Source: Tianweitania aestuarii (GTDB taxonomy: Bacteria > Pseudomonadota > Alphaproteobacteria > Rhizobiales > Rhizobiaceae). Taken from it: a stretch of DNA of 64,000 nucleotides. Positions 29,613 through 39,839 of this stretch are shown in pieces. The notes beneath the pieces were generated by a model, which was given only the letters and a program-made list of their open reading frames with translations, ran no database searches and had not been told where the DNA came from. Within the stretch, counting starts at the first letter, position 1, and each line of letters begins with the position of its first letter. A program made the position numbers and the translations under genes. The stretch lies in the NCBI RefSeq assembly GCF_018457165.1, contig NZ_JAFMNX010000001.1, positions 1,240,001 through 1,304,000 on the forward strand. Direction: 5' to 3'.

Positions 29613-30788
29613 CTACTGTCCGAGCACCACGTTGAAGACTTCGAACGGGGTGGTCACGACGATCGAGGCAGCGGAGGCCACGGTCTGGCCCAATGCCGAG
29701 CCGAAGGTTTCCACACGGCTTGCCGGATTGCCCGATTGATCCCCGCGCATCCCGCCATCGGAGCGCAGCTGGTCGCCGAGCATCTGGATCAGGAGTGGGT
29801 TGTCGGCGAACTTGGCGTGGTTCAGGCGATCGGCTGAATGCACTTCCGTCAAATCCGCGACGGTCACACCGAGCTTGGCCAACGCTGCATCGTCATCATA
29901 GCCGCCAACGCGCGGACGGTTGCCGGCAATGAGCCCGGAAATGCGAAGCGCATTGTCGTCGCGCGACAAAAGCAGCAGGAACGGCTTCTTCGGCGTGCCA
30001 TAGCGTTTCATCTGCGAGCGGAACACGTCGATGTCGATGTCGGGCGAGGCGAGTATGACATCGCCGAGCTTGCCGTCGAGATCCCCGTCATTGGTGATAG
30101 CAAGCTGGCGCAGCGCTTCCATCGTGAGCCACGTGCCCATCGAATGCGCGATGATGTCGATGCGGCTGGCACCCGATTTCGCCAGAAGCCGCAGCGTTTG
30201 TTCCAGACTGTCGCGCGCAACGGTGGCGCTGTTGCTGTCATAAACATAATCGAGCGTGCGACCGGCCGATGCCCAGGTGAAAAGCACGGGCGTACCGGGA
30301 TACTTCGCGTCGTGAACGATCTGCGTTGCGCGATAAACGGCGGCATCGAAGCTGGTGTTGTAGCCGTGCACGAAAACGAGCGCGCGGTCGCCTTTCCTCT
30401 TGATGCTTGCATCGAGATCGCGGCTGAAGGCGCTCTGTTCCTTGTAGAGCGCGATCTGGGTCGGCGTGAAGAAACGCGCCGGATCGGGCTTCCCGTTACG
30501 GGCATGCTCGATCATGCCGACCTGATGCACCGCAGGCACCGTCACGTCGATGCGCGCGAAGCTCAGGCCTTCGCCGCGCATGCCGCTGTAAACGAAGCTC
30601 GGATCATCGGCTTTCTTGCGGGTGGTGGCGATGAAGATGTCATGATCGGCTGCCACCTGCGGGCTCGACGCAGCGTCGGCAACGGGCACGAGCGGGAAGG
30701 CGCTGCGTCCCGCACATGCGCCGAGCGACAGGCTGAGAAGCGTGATGAAGCAAAGCCGCGCGAAGGAGAGGGTGGTCGGCAAGGTCAT
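29613..30788 (-). CDS. Alpha/beta-hydrolase lipoprotein (DUF900 type)
   Basis: Envelope-anchored hydrolase of unknown substrate. The lipoprotein signal peptide has lipobox LGAC with the modified Cys at 25. The DUF900 core shows VFVHGYN at 138-144 and the nucleophile elbow AHSMGTW with Ser-216. An Asp-His pair would be supplied by the later SPDID and NHAKF regions. The C-terminal 60 residues look flexible. I start at 30788, five bases from the trkH frame end (2-bp gap), so the two genes are probably co-transcribed. 391 residues. Confidence 0.85.
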   Translation of the reverse strand: MTLPTTLSFARLCFITLLSLSLGACAGRSAFPLVPVADAASSPQVAADHDIFIATTRKKADDPSFVYSGMRGEGLSFARIDVTVPAVHQVGMIEHARNGKPDPARFFTPTQIALYKEQSAFSRDLDASIKRKGDRALVFVHGYNTSFDAAVYRATQIVHDAKYPGTPVLFTWASAGRTLDYVYDSNSATVARDSLEQTLRLLAKSGASRIDIIAHSMGTWLTMEALRQLAITNDGDLDGKLGDVILASPDIDIDVFRSQMKRYGTPKKPFLLLLSRDDNALRISGLIAGNRPRVGGYDDDAALAKLGVTVADLTEVHSADRLNHAKFADNPLLIQMLGDQLRSDGGMRGDQSGNPASRVETFGSALGQTVASAASIVVTTPFEVFNVVLGQ

Positions 30789-30790
30789 GG

Positions 30791-32248
30791 TCAGCGTCCC
30801 CAGAAGCCCGGCGTAAAGATCACCAGCACGGCCAGAATTTCCAATCGCCCAAGCAGCATGGCGAAACACAGCACCCATTTGGCGGATTGGGGCAAGCCCG
30901 AATAGTTGCCGGCAGGGCCAATCACGTCGCCCAGACCCGGACCGACATTCGTCAGGCACCCGAGTGCACCGGAGAGCGATGTCATGATGTCGAGGCCGGT
31001 CGCCGCAAGCAGGATCGTCGTGATTAGCCAAATCATCATGAAGGCGGAGATGAACAACACAACTGCGCGCTGCATCGTGTCTTCCACCGGGCGATCTCCA
31101 TAGCGAACCGGAAGAACCATGTTCGGATAGATCAGGCGCTTGAGACCATTCACCAGCAACTCATACAGGATGAGGAAGCGGTAGGCCTTGATGCCGCCAG
31201 CCGTCGAACCCGAACAGCCGCCGAGAAAGGTGGCAATAAAGGCGCTGGCGACGGCGAACGGCCCCCACAGCGAGTAATCAACCGACGCATAGCCCGTGGT
31301 GGTGATGATCGACACGAAGTTGAAGGTGGCATGCGTGATGGCGGCACTGAACGGCATGCCGGTGGATACCCGGAGGTAGATGGCGACCGCGCAGGCAAAC
31401 ACGATCGTGTAGCCCGCAAAAACGCGGATCTGCGGGTCGCCTAGCGCTTCGGTGCGGCCGCGCACGGCAAACAGGATCAGGATCGACGAGGGAAGCGCGC
31501 CGATCACCATGAAGGTGATGGCGGTCCACAGGATCATGTAATTGTCGGCATACATGCCGAAGGAAATGTCGTGGGTCGACAGTCCCGCCGTGGAGATCGT
31601 CGTCATGGCGTGGTTGAGCGCGTCGAAGCTTCCCATGCCGGCTGCGGCATAAGCGAGCGCGCAGGTGAGCGTCAGCGAGACGTAGATCGTCAGCAGGGTG
31701 AACGTGAAGGTGGCGAGGCGCTCGAACGGGCGGTCTTCGATGTCGCTCGACTCGATCCTGAAATAGGTGATGCCGCCGATGTTCAGGAAAGGAAGCAGGA
31801 ACAGGCCGAGCGCGATCACGCCGAGCCCGCCCATCCATTGCAGAAGCGATCGCCACAGGAGAATGCCGGGAGGGGCATTGTCCAAACCGTTGATCACCGT
31901 TCCACCCGTCGTGGTGATCGCGGAAACGGCTTCGAACACGGCATCCGAGATCGTCAGTTCGAGCGATGACATCATGAAGGGCACGACGCCCGCCGCGGCC
32001 ATCGTGAACCAGAGAAGGTTCACCAGCAGAAAGCCGAAGCGCGGTGATACCGTTGGCGGCCGGGCCTGGGTTGCGAGGGCGACGCCGAGGGACAAACCGC
32101 CGGTGAAGAAGGCGGAGAACACGAACACCTTCCAGTCCTCATGCCCGTAGTAAAGATCCACGGCAGCCGGCAGCAGCATGGCCACCGACAGATACATGCC
32201 GAAGATACCGGCAACGTGGAGGGCGGCGCGGGTGGCGAAGCTTTGCAA
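30791..32248 (-). CDS. trkH: TrkH family potassium uptake protein
   Basis: Membrane subunit of a Trk/Ktr K+ uptake system. Four P-loop-like repeats are visible, with the selectivity-filter segments AITTTGGTV, MTTISTAGLS, ITTTGYASVD and LTNVGPGLG. About ten helices, 485 residues. The start is a TTG at 32248; a Met 17 codons on is the alternative. No trkA partner is in this window. It diverges from ilvA across about 100 bp. Confidence 0.92.
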   Translation of the reverse strand: MQSFATRAALHVAGIFGMYLSVAMLLPAAVDLYYGHEDWKVFVFSAFFTGGLSLGVALATQARPPTVSPRFGFLLVNLLWFTMAAAGVVPFMMSSLELTISDAVFEAVSAITTTGGTVINGLDNAPPGILLWRSLLQWMGGLGVIALGLFLLPFLNIGGITYFRIESSDIEDRPFERLATFTFTLLTIYVSLTLTCALAYAAAGMGSFDALNHAMTTISTAGLSTHDISFGMYADNYMILWTAITFMVIGALPSSILILFAVRGRTEALGDPQIRVFAGYTIVFACAVAIYLRVSTGMPFSAAITHATFNFVSIITTTGYASVDYSLWGPFAVASAFIATFLGGCSGSTAGGIKAYRFLILYELLVNGLKRLIYPNMVLPVRYGDRPVEDTMQRAVVLFISAFMMIWLITTILLAATGLDIMTSLSGALGCLTNVGPGLGDVIGPAGNYSGLPQSAKWVLCFAMLLGRLEILAVLVIFTPGFWGR

Positions 32249-32349
32249 ACAAACGTTCCAGTGGCGGCGCCGAACAAGACGGGCGAGTGGTGGCGATAGG
32301 CTTTCGAATATGCAATGACGGCCTCTTCGTCCACAGCCGGGTTGCCGTC

Positions 32350-33624
32350 ATGTCCACGCTCGAAGCCTCCACCGCCTTTATTGACCATGTGGCGGAGGCT
32401 GCACGCGCCATTCGCGAGATCTTTCCTGAAACACCGTTGCAGGAAAACGACTATCTTTCGCGCAAATATGGGGCGCGCATCTTCCTGAAGCGCGAGGACC
32501 TGTCGCCGGTTCGCTCCTATAAGATTCGCGGCGCCCATAATTTCATGCGCCGTTCGCTCGATGCAGCGCCGGACACCAAGACCTTTGTTTGTGCTTCGGC
32601 CGGCAATCATGCGCAGGGCCTCGCTTTCGTGTGCCGCCACTTCGACAAGCAGGGCGTCATCTTCATGCCTGTCACGACGCCGCAGCAGAAGATCGACAAG
32701 ACCCGGTTGTTCGGCGGCGCGAATGTCGAGATCCGGCTGGTGGGTGACTTCTTCGACGATTGTTATCGAGCAGCTATCGCCTTCGCGTCCGAAACGGGTG
32801 CCGTGCTGGTGCCGCCTTTCGATCATCCCGACATCATAGAGGGTCAGGCAACGGTTGCGATGGAGATCGCGGAGCAATTGCCGGCGGATGTCACCGTTGA
32901 TCGCATGATCATCCCCGTCGGCGGTGGCGGTCTGGCGGCAGGCGTTTCGAACTATCTCGACACTCAGGGTTGGGAGACGACCTTTACCTTTGTCGAGCCT
33001 GTTGGTGCGCCGAGCCTGCGCACGAGCCTTGCCACCGGCAAGCGCGAAAAATTGGCGCGCGTCGACAACTTCGTGGATGGCGCTGCGGTGGCTGAAATCG
33101 GCGAAGCGCCGTTCGAGCAACTTCGCAAGTTCTCTGCCGATGATGTTCGTTTGATTCCGGAAAATCGTCTTTGCGGCACGATCGTCGAGATGCTGAATGT
33201 CGAAGGCGTCGTGCTGGAACCGGCGGGCGCGATGTCGATCGATGCCTTGAAGGATCTTTCGCCGGAAGAGCGGGAAGGGAAGGTCATCGTTGCCGTTGTG
33301 TCGGGCGGCAACTTCGATTTCGAACGGCTGCCGGACGTCAAGGAGCGGGCGCTTCGCTTCGAGGGTTTGAAGAAATACTACGTCATCCGTTTTCCGCAGC
33401 GGCCGGGCGCCTTGCGAGGCTTCCTCGATCTGCTTGGACCGGAAGATGATGTGGCGCGCTTTGAATATCTGAAGAAGTCGGCGCGCAATTTCGGATCCGT
33501 TCTGATCGGTATCGAAACCGCACGGCCTGAGAACTTCATGCGGCTCGAAGTCAAGATGGAGGCCGCTGGCTTCCAGTACCAGAACATCACTGACAACGAT
33601 GCGCTGGCCAGCCTGATCATCTGA
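32350..33624 (+). CDS. ilvA: Threonine ammonia-lyase (threonine dehydratase)
   Basis: PLP enzyme converting threonine to 2-oxobutanoate, the first step of isoleucine synthesis. The PLP Lys is K58 in SYKIRGA. The glycine-rich phosphate loop GGGGLAAG and the ASAGNHAQG motif are present. Residues from about 335 form an ACT-like regulatory domain (YYVIRFPQRPGALRGFLDLLG), so isoleucine feedback is likely. I start at 32350 (MSTLEAST); an upstream in-frame Met adds an unlikely 21 residues. 424 residues. Confidence 0.93.
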   Translation: MSTLEASTAFIDHVAEAARAIREIFPETPLQENDYLSRKYGARIFLKREDLSPVRSYKIRGAHNFMRRSLDAAPDTKTFVCASAGNHAQGLAFVCRHFDKQGVIFMPVTTPQQKIDKTRLFGGANVEIRLVGDFFDDCYRAAIAFASETGAVLVPPFDHPDIIEGQATVAMEIAEQLPADVTVDRMIIPVGGGGLAAGVSNYLDTQGWETTFTFVEPVGAPSLRTSLATGKREKLARVDNFVDGAAVAEIGEAPFEQLRKFSADDVRLIPENRLCGTIVEMLNVEGVVLEPAGAMSIDALKDLSPEEREGKVIVAVVSGGNFDFERLPDVKERALRFEGLKKYYVIRFPQRPGALRGFLDLLGPEDDVARFEYLKKSARNFGSVLIGIETARPENFMRLEVKMEAAGFQYQNITDNDALASLII

Positions 33625-33763
33625 GCTGCAACGGCCGCTGCATCGCACCGCACAATGAAACCTTGCGTTTGGGACCGAACAGGCCCATATGGCGAGGAGT
33701 AGGCGCATGGGCTGGCATCGACCAGCTTTCTCGAAATGAGACTGGTTGCGTCATTCTGCCCGA

Positions 33764-33839
33764 GCCGGATGTTCCGGCGCGGGTCAAGCGCTCCCTCCAA
33801 AGGGAGCACGACAGCGCAACCGAGTGGAGCCAAGACTCC
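33764..33839 (+). promoter_or_regulatory. Structured leader of the DEAD-box helicase gene
   Basis: The 276-bp gap 33625-33900 has no likely gene. It holds three clean hairpins in a row: GCCGGA-TGT-TCCGGC (33764-33778), GCTCCCT-CCAA-AGGGAGC (33790-33807) and GGAG-CCAAGA-CTCC (33826-33839). None has a T-run. Cold-shock-type RNA helicase genes often have long structured leaders, so regulation at the RNA level is a reasonable guess. Confidence 0.45.
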
Positions 33840-33900
33840 GCCGCCACGTCGTTTCCTAGATAATTCTGTCGCGGGGCTGCGCCCGCCGACACATCGCGGC

Positions 33901-35331
<1,431 letters not shown>

Positions 35332-35351
35332 TTGCTGACTTGAACAAATGA

Positions 35352-35388
35352 AAAAAGGCGGAGCCTGGGAAACCAGCTCCGCCTTTTT
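35352..35388. terminator. Strong bidirectional terminator
   Basis: A5-GGCGGAGC (35352-35364) pairs perfectly with GCTCCGCC-T5 (35376-35388) across an 11-nt loop. It sits between the convergent helicase and SDR genes and is a textbook Rho-independent terminator for both. Confidence 0.9.
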
Positions 35389-35390
35389 GT

Positions 35391-36185
35391 TTAGCCCCAG
35401 CCCTTCTTGTTCCAGCCGCTCAAGCGAAACAGCAGCTCGTGCCGCAATCCATGTGGCAGCATCCGCACCACTTTCATCGGCCATGCCAGGCGCCGGGGAA
35501 ACACGACCTCGAAGCCACCCGATTGAAGGCCGCTCACCATGCGGGCGGCAGCAGCATCGGTCTGCATCAGAGCCGGCATCGGAAACTTGTTGAGCCGGGT
35601 CATGGCCGTTTCTACGAAGCCCGGATTGATCATCTGGATCCGCACATTGATCTTGCGCAGATCAAAACGCAGCGCTTCGGCAATCGTGTTGAGGGCGGAC
35701 TTCGTCGAGCCATAGGCAGCTGTTGTCGGCAGTCCAAAATAAGCCGTCAGCGAACCGACAATCGCGATCTGCCCCTTCTTGCGGCCCTTCATCTTTTCCA
35801 CCACTGGCGCCAGGCAGCGCACGACGCCAAAGATGTTCACGTCATAAACCCGCTCATAAAGGGCAGGCTGCACCCGCGACCCGGCGGCCGGCAGCGACGT
35901 ACCGGCGTTCAAGACGGCCAGTGCAATCGGACCAAGCTCGGCCTCGATTCGCTCCACCGTTGCCCGCGCAGCGTCCTCGTCCGTGACATCGAGCGGGAAG
36001 GCCGCGATGCGACCCTTGCCGACATCTTCTCGCGTCAGTGCTTCGAGCTTGTCGACGCTGCGTGCCGAAGCCGCAACCGTGTAGCCTTCGCGGGCCAAAG
36101 CGAGACACAAGGCATAACCGATGCCGCCGCTGGCGCCGGTGACCCATGCAACACCCTCTGCTGGCGAAGCGCGAAACAAGGACAT
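35391..36185 (-). CDS. Short-chain dehydrogenase/reductase
   Basis: NAD(P)-dependent oxidoreductase. The Rossmann glycine motif TGASGGIG is at 16-23, NAG at 93-95, and the catalytic Ser-145, Tyr-158 and Lys-162 (YGSTK) are intact. ARS at 41-43 after the second strand favours NADPH. A C-terminal hydrophobic/basic stretch (PRRLAWPMKVVRMLPHGL) resembles SDRs that act on lipid substrates at the membrane. 264 residues. The substrate is not identifiable. Confidence 0.9.
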   Translation of the reverse strand: MSLFRASPAEGVAWVTGASGGIGYALCLALAREGYTVAASARSVDKLEALTREDVGKGRIAAFPLDVTDEDAARATVERIEAELGPIALAVLNAGTSLPAAGSRVQPALYERVYDVNIFGVVRCLAPVVEKMKGRKKGQIAIVGSLTAYFGLPTTAAYGSTKSALNTIAEALRFDLRKINVRIQMINPGFVETAMTRLNKFPMPALMQTDAAAARMVSGLQSGGFEVVFPRRLAWPMKVVRMLPHGLRHELLFRLSGWNKKGWG

Positions 36186-36337
36186 ATCAACATTCTCCTG
36201 AACGCCCTGCCTCTAGCGGCTTCGCGTGTTCGCAGAAAGGCTTTCCAGGCCCATTTGTGCACTTAGAATGGGTGTTTTGCGCTGCCATATAGTGGAATGG
36301 GATTCCCATATTGCGGTTTTGCGGCGAACAACCGTCC

Positions 36338-36366
36338 TTGTCACGCGGCTCGGTGCTTCATAGTTT
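36338..36366 (+). promoter_or_regulatory. Possible cysK promoter
   Basis: TTGTCA (36338-36343) and TAGTTT (36361-36366), spaced 17 bp, lie 29 bp upstream of the cysK start in the 210-bp region between the divergent SDR and cysK genes. Confidence 0.35.
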
Positions 36367-36395
36367 CCCCTGACAACAGGTTCAGTGAGGACACC

Positions 36396-37430
36396 ATGGA
36401 TCGCTCCGTACTCGACGCGATTGGCAACACGCCGCTCGTTCGGCTCAAGCGCGCGTCGGAGGAAACCGGCTGCGAAATCTACGGCAAGGCCGAATTCATG
36501 AACCCCGGCCAGTCCGTCAAAGACCGCGCCGGGCTGTTCATCATTCGCGACGCGGAAGAAAAAGGCCTGCTGAAGCCGGGTGGCGTGATCGTGGAAGGCA
36601 CGGCCGGCAACACCGGCATCGGCCTGACGCTGGTGGCAAAAGCATTGGGATATCGAACAGTTATCGTGATTCCTGAAACTCAGAGCCAGGAAAAGAAGGA
36701 CGTTTTGCGCATCCTCGGCGCCGAACTGATCGAAGTGCCGGCCGTTCCCTACAAGAACCCCAACAACTACGTGAAGCTCTCCGGACGTCTCGCCGAGCAA
36801 CTCGCACGCACCGAGCCAAACGGCGCGATCTGGGCCAACCAGTTCGACAACACCGCCAATCGCGACGGCCATATCCGCACCACCGCCGAAGAAATCTGGC
36901 AGCAGACCGACGGCAAAATCGACGGCTTCATCTGCGCAGTCGGCAGCGGCGGCACACTCGTTGGCGCGTCCATGGGTTTGAAGGCGCATAACCCTGCAAT
37001 CAAGATTGGGCTGGCCGATCCAATGGGGGCGGCTTTGTACAGCTTCTACACCGAAGGCAACTTCGCGTCGGAAGGCAGCTCGATCACTGAAGGCATCGGG
37101 CAGGGCCGCATTACCGCCAATCTCGAAGGGTTTGCGCCAGATTTCGCCTATCAGATCGAAGACAGCGAAGCGCTGCCGATCATCTATGACCTGATCGAGG
37201 AAGAGGGCCTATGCCTTGGCGGCTCGAGCGGCATCAATATCGCCGGCGCCATGCGGCTAGCCCGCGATCTTGGGCCCGGCCATACGATCGTGACGGTGTT
37301 GTGCGATTACGGCTCGCGCTACCAGAACAAGCTGTTCAATCCCGACTTCCTGCGCTCCAAGAACCTGCCGGTTCCTGCCTGGATCGAGCAGAAGCCTGCG
37401 ATCGACGTGCCTTTCGAGGCTGCATCCTGA
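36396..37430 (+). CDS. cysK: Cysteine synthase A (O-acetylserine sulfhydrylase)
   Basis: PLP enzyme making cysteine from O-acetylserine and sulfide. The PLP Lys is K42 in SVKDRAG. The TAGNTGIGL loop (about 69-77) and the GSGGTLVG phosphate loop are present. Start at 36396 follows a GTGAGGA site. At 344 residues it belongs to the longer branch with a C-terminal extension. alaX overlaps its stop (TGATG), making a cysK-alaX-sseA-GNAT unit centred on cysteine. Confidence 0.94.
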   Translation: MDRSVLDAIGNTPLVRLKRASEETGCEIYGKAEFMNPGQSVKDRAGLFIIRDAEEKGLLKPGGVIVEGTAGNTGIGLTLVAKALGYRTVIVIPETQSQEKKDVLRILGAELIEVPAVPYKNPNNYVKLSGRLAEQLARTEPNGAIWANQFDNTANRDGHIRTTAEEIWQQTDGKIDGFICAVGSGGTLVGASMGLKAHNPAIKIGLADPMGAALYSFYTEGNFASEGSSITEGIGQGRITANLEGFAPDFAYQIEDSEALPIIYDLIEEEGLCLGGSSGINIAGAMRLARDLGPGHTIVTVLCDYGSRYQNKLFNPDFLRSKNLPVPAWIEQKPAIDVPFEAAS

Positions 37431-38167
37431 TGCCTTTGACGCAAGCCTTGTTCCGCGACGATGCCTATTTCGCGGAAGCCGATGCTGTGGTGGTGGCTGT
37501 CAACGATGATGGCGGCATCGTTCTGGACCGAACCATCTTCTATGCCACGTCAGGCGGCCAGCCGGGCGATACTGGTTCTCTGACGCGCGAGGACGGCACG
37601 GTCTTACCGATCGCAACCACGGTCACCGGCGATACCAAAGAAGACATCATCCATGTCCCGGCCGAGGGCGCAGCGGCGCTTTCAGCCGGTGAAAAGGTCC
37701 ATCTAGCGATCGACATGGAGCGCCGGCTCAAGCTCATGCGCATGCACACGGCCTGTCATCTGCTGACGACCTTCTGCCAGTTCCCCGTCACGGGTGCTGC
37801 TGTATCGGTTGATGATTCGCGGGTCGATTTCGACATGCAAGGCGCGACGATCACCAAGGAAGACGCGACAGAAAAACTGATGGCGCTTGTGCGCGCCGAT
37901 CATCCTGTGTTCACCAGAATGATCAGCGAAGAGGAGTTGGCGGCCAATCCTTCCCTTGTGAAGTCGAAGAACGTGCGTCCGCCAACCGGCACCGGACAGA
38001 TCAGGCTGGTGTGCATCGGGGATGATGCGAGTATCGACAGTCAGCCTTGTGGCGGCACCCATGTTCGCTCCACAGGCGAGATTGGCGAAATACATATCGG
38101 CAAGATCGAGAAGAAGGGACGCGAGAACCGACGTCTGCGCCTTCGCTTCGGTCCGTTGGAAGGATAA
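37430..38167 (+). CDS. Alanyl-tRNA editing protein (AlaX)
   Basis: Free-standing editing enzyme related to the editing domain of AlaRS; it removes serine (or glycine) wrongly attached to tRNA-Ala. The zinc-site residues are visible as H106 and H110 (MHTACH) and C207 and H211 (CGGTH). The N-terminal GGQPGD motif at 42-47 is typical of AlaX-II. I start at 37430, overlapping the cysK stop, giving 245 residues. Its placement after cysK ties the editing enzyme to amino-acid supply. Confidence 0.9.
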   Translation: MPLTQALFRDDAYFAEADAVVVAVNDDGGIVLDRTIFYATSGGQPGDTGSLTREDGTVLPIATTVTGDTKEDIIHVPAEGAAALSAGEKVHLAIDMERRLKLMRMHTACHLLTTFCQFPVTGAAVSVDDSRVDFDMQGATITKEDATEKLMALVRADHPVFTRMISEEELAANPSLVKSKNVRPPTGTGQIRLVCIGDDASIDSQPCGGTHVRSTGEIGEIHIGKIEKKGRENRRLRLRFGPLEG

Positions 38168-38171
38168 ATCC

Positions 38172-39023
38172 ATGAGCGAACAAGCACGCTTCTTCGTCAC
38201 GCCGGACTGGCTGCAGGACAATCTCAAGACGCCAGGCGTCACGATCGTGGACGGCTCCTGGTACCTCCCGGCGCAGGATCGCGATCCTAAGGCGGAATAT
38301 GAAGCCGGCCATATTCCTGGTGCGGTGTTTTTCGATCACGAGCAGGTGGTGTCGCCCGACAGCGATCTTCCCCACACACTGCCATCCCCGGAAGAGTTCG
38401 CCCGTATTGTGGGCACGGCAGGTATCACGGCCGATGATACGATCATCGTCTATGACGGGCCCGGCCTGTTTACCGCACCGCGCGTGTGGTGGATGTTCCG
38501 AACCTACGGCGCGAAGGATGTTCGGATCCTGGAAGGTGGCATCGATGGCTGGAAAACTGCCGGTCGCCCGCTTACTGCCGATCTGACGAAGATTGCGCCG
38601 GCAGTCTTCAAGGTCGATGCGCATCCCGAGCGCATCGCCTCTTTCGAGGACATGATGCGCATTGTCGAAACGGGTGAACGGCAGATCGCGGATGCTCGGC
38701 CGGCTGGCCGCTTCACAGGCAATGACCCCGAACCGCGTGAAGGCATGCGAAGTGGCCATATGCCGGGCGCGCGCAGTCTTCCCGCATTGTCGCTGTCGCG
38801 CGACGGCAAGCTGCTGCCGGCTGACGAGCTCAAGGCAAAGGTCGAATCAGCAGGCATCGACCTGCAGAAACCTGTCGTGACTTCCTGCGGATCCGGAATC
38901 ACGGCCGCGGTCTTGTCATTGGCGCTGGAATCACTCGGCCACAAAGACCTCAAGCTTTATGATGGCTCATGGAGCGAGTGGGGCGGGCGTTCCGATACGC
39001 CGCTCGCAAAAGGCGAGGCATGA
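38172..39023 (+). CDS. sseA: 3-mercaptopyruvate/thiosulfate sulfurtransferase
   Basis: Tandem-rhodanese enzyme moving sulfur from 3-mercaptopyruvate to thiol acceptors. Two rhodanese domains are at about 8-135 and 155-280. The active-site loop of the second is CGSGITA, with Cys-239 as the sulfur carrier; this loop sequence is typical of mercaptopyruvate sulfurtransferases. Start at 38172 after an AAGGA. 283 residues. The next gene overlaps its stop (ATGA). Confidence 0.93.
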   Translation: MSEQARFFVTPDWLQDNLKTPGVTIVDGSWYLPAQDRDPKAEYEAGHIPGAVFFDHEQVVSPDSDLPHTLPSPEEFARIVGTAGITADDTIIVYDGPGLFTAPRVWWMFRTYGAKDVRILEGGIDGWKTAGRPLTADLTKIAPAVFKVDAHPERIASFEDMMRIVETGERQIADARPAGRFTGNDPEPREGMRSGHMPGARSLPALSLSRDGKLLPADELKAKVESAGIDLQKPVVTSCGSGITAAVLSLALESLGHKDLKLYDGSWSEWGGRSDTPLAKGEA

Positions 39024-39592
39024 AGCGTCTGTCGCAAGAGCCGAGGGAAGCCATCCCGGTCACAGTCACTTTCCTTGAAATGTTGCGGCAGCCCTCGTTC
39101 TATCCCCGAATGCCCGGGAACAGCGAGGTAGCACTGTTTGCCGCACGTGATATCCCGCTGCACTACTACCGCTATCTGATGGATCGTGTCGGGCGCAAAT
39201 GGCATTGGGTTGCCATGTTGCGCTTGTCCGACGAAGAGCTTGAAACCTATCTTCGGACGCCGGGCCGCGATGTTCGTGTCCTCTACCTGAACGGCGCGCC
39301 GACGGGCTTCTTTGATCTGCATGCGCAGGCGCCCGACTTCGTCGACCTCGCTTACTTCGGCATGATGAGCGAGGCGATCGGGCTTGGGCTCGGCCGATGG
39401 TTTCTGGGCGCAGCGATCCAGGCTGCCTGGTCCTACGAGCCCAAACGCGTGATCGTGCAGACCTGCACGCTGGATCACCCTGCAGCCTTGCCGCTCTATC
39501 AGAAACTTGGCTTCAATCCGATCGGCCAGACAACAAGCGTTATCCAGCCGCTTTCGGAGGCTGAACGAGCTGCGGCGATCTTCAGTAAGTGA
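39020..39592 (+). CDS. GNAT family N-acetyltransferase
   Basis: Predicted acetyl-CoA-dependent acyltransferase, 190 residues. The GNAT fold is recognised from the central strand (VLYLNGAPTGFFDLH), the pyrophosphate-binding region around GLGLGRWFLGAAIQ and the terminal DHPAALPLYQKLGF motif. The substrate is unknown. The ATG overlaps the sseA stop, so it belongs to the cysK unit. A small GCAGC-GAAA-GCTGC hairpin (39610-39623) follows. Confidence 0.88.
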   Translation: MKRLSQEPREAIPVTVTFLEMLRQPSFYPRMPGNSEVALFAARDIPLHYYRYLMDRVGRKWHWVAMLRLSDEELETYLRTPGRDVRVLYLNGAPTGFFDLHAQAPDFVDLAYFGMMSEAIGLGLGRWFLGAAIQAAWSYEPKRVIVQTCTLDHPAALPLYQKLGFNPIGQTTSVIQPLSEAERAAAIFSK

Positions 39593-39642
39593 GGATTGTC
39601 TTAGCGGCAGCAGCGAAAGCTGCGGTTATCAGCAACTGACGC

Positions 39643-39671
39643 TTGACGGCGCCGGGGGTGGCACCTATTGA
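39643..39671 (+). promoter_or_regulatory. tRNA-Cys promoter
   Basis: TTGACG (39643-39648) and TATTGA (39666-39671), exactly 17 bp apart, end 26 bp before the mature tRNA 5' end. This is a good sigma-70 match for a stable-RNA promoter. Confidence 0.6.
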
Positions 39672-39697
39672 ACCGCCCTGTGCGAGGCGCGTGTTGA

Positions 39698-39771
39698 GGC
39701 CTCGTGGCGGAGTGGTTACGCAGAGGACTGCAAATCCTTGCACCCCGGTTCGATTCCGGGCGAGGCCTCCA
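39698..39771 (+). tRNA. tRNA-Cys (GCA)
   Basis: The acceptor stem GGCCTCG (39698-39704) pairs with CGAGGCC (39761-39767), followed by T and an encoded CCA. The anticodon loop CTGCAAA gives GCA at 39730-39732. The T-arm CCCGG-TTCGATT-CCGGG is perfect. 74 nt. Confidence 0.97.
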
Positions 39772-39839
39772 CTCGCGGCTCGCACATTCCAGGAATGGTG
39801 GATCCTCTTCGAGGACCCCCACAGTCTGCAAGGTTTGCG

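Noticed and set aside
32020-33708. Minus-strand ORF of 562 codons opposite ilvA and the 5' end of trkH
   Set aside because: Its C-terminal part is a frame shift of trkH and the rest is antisense to ilvA; no signal of coding.
33736-33900. N-terminal extension of the helicase to 33736
   Set aside because: The extra 55 residues are read from a hairpin-rich leader and do not look like helicase sequence.
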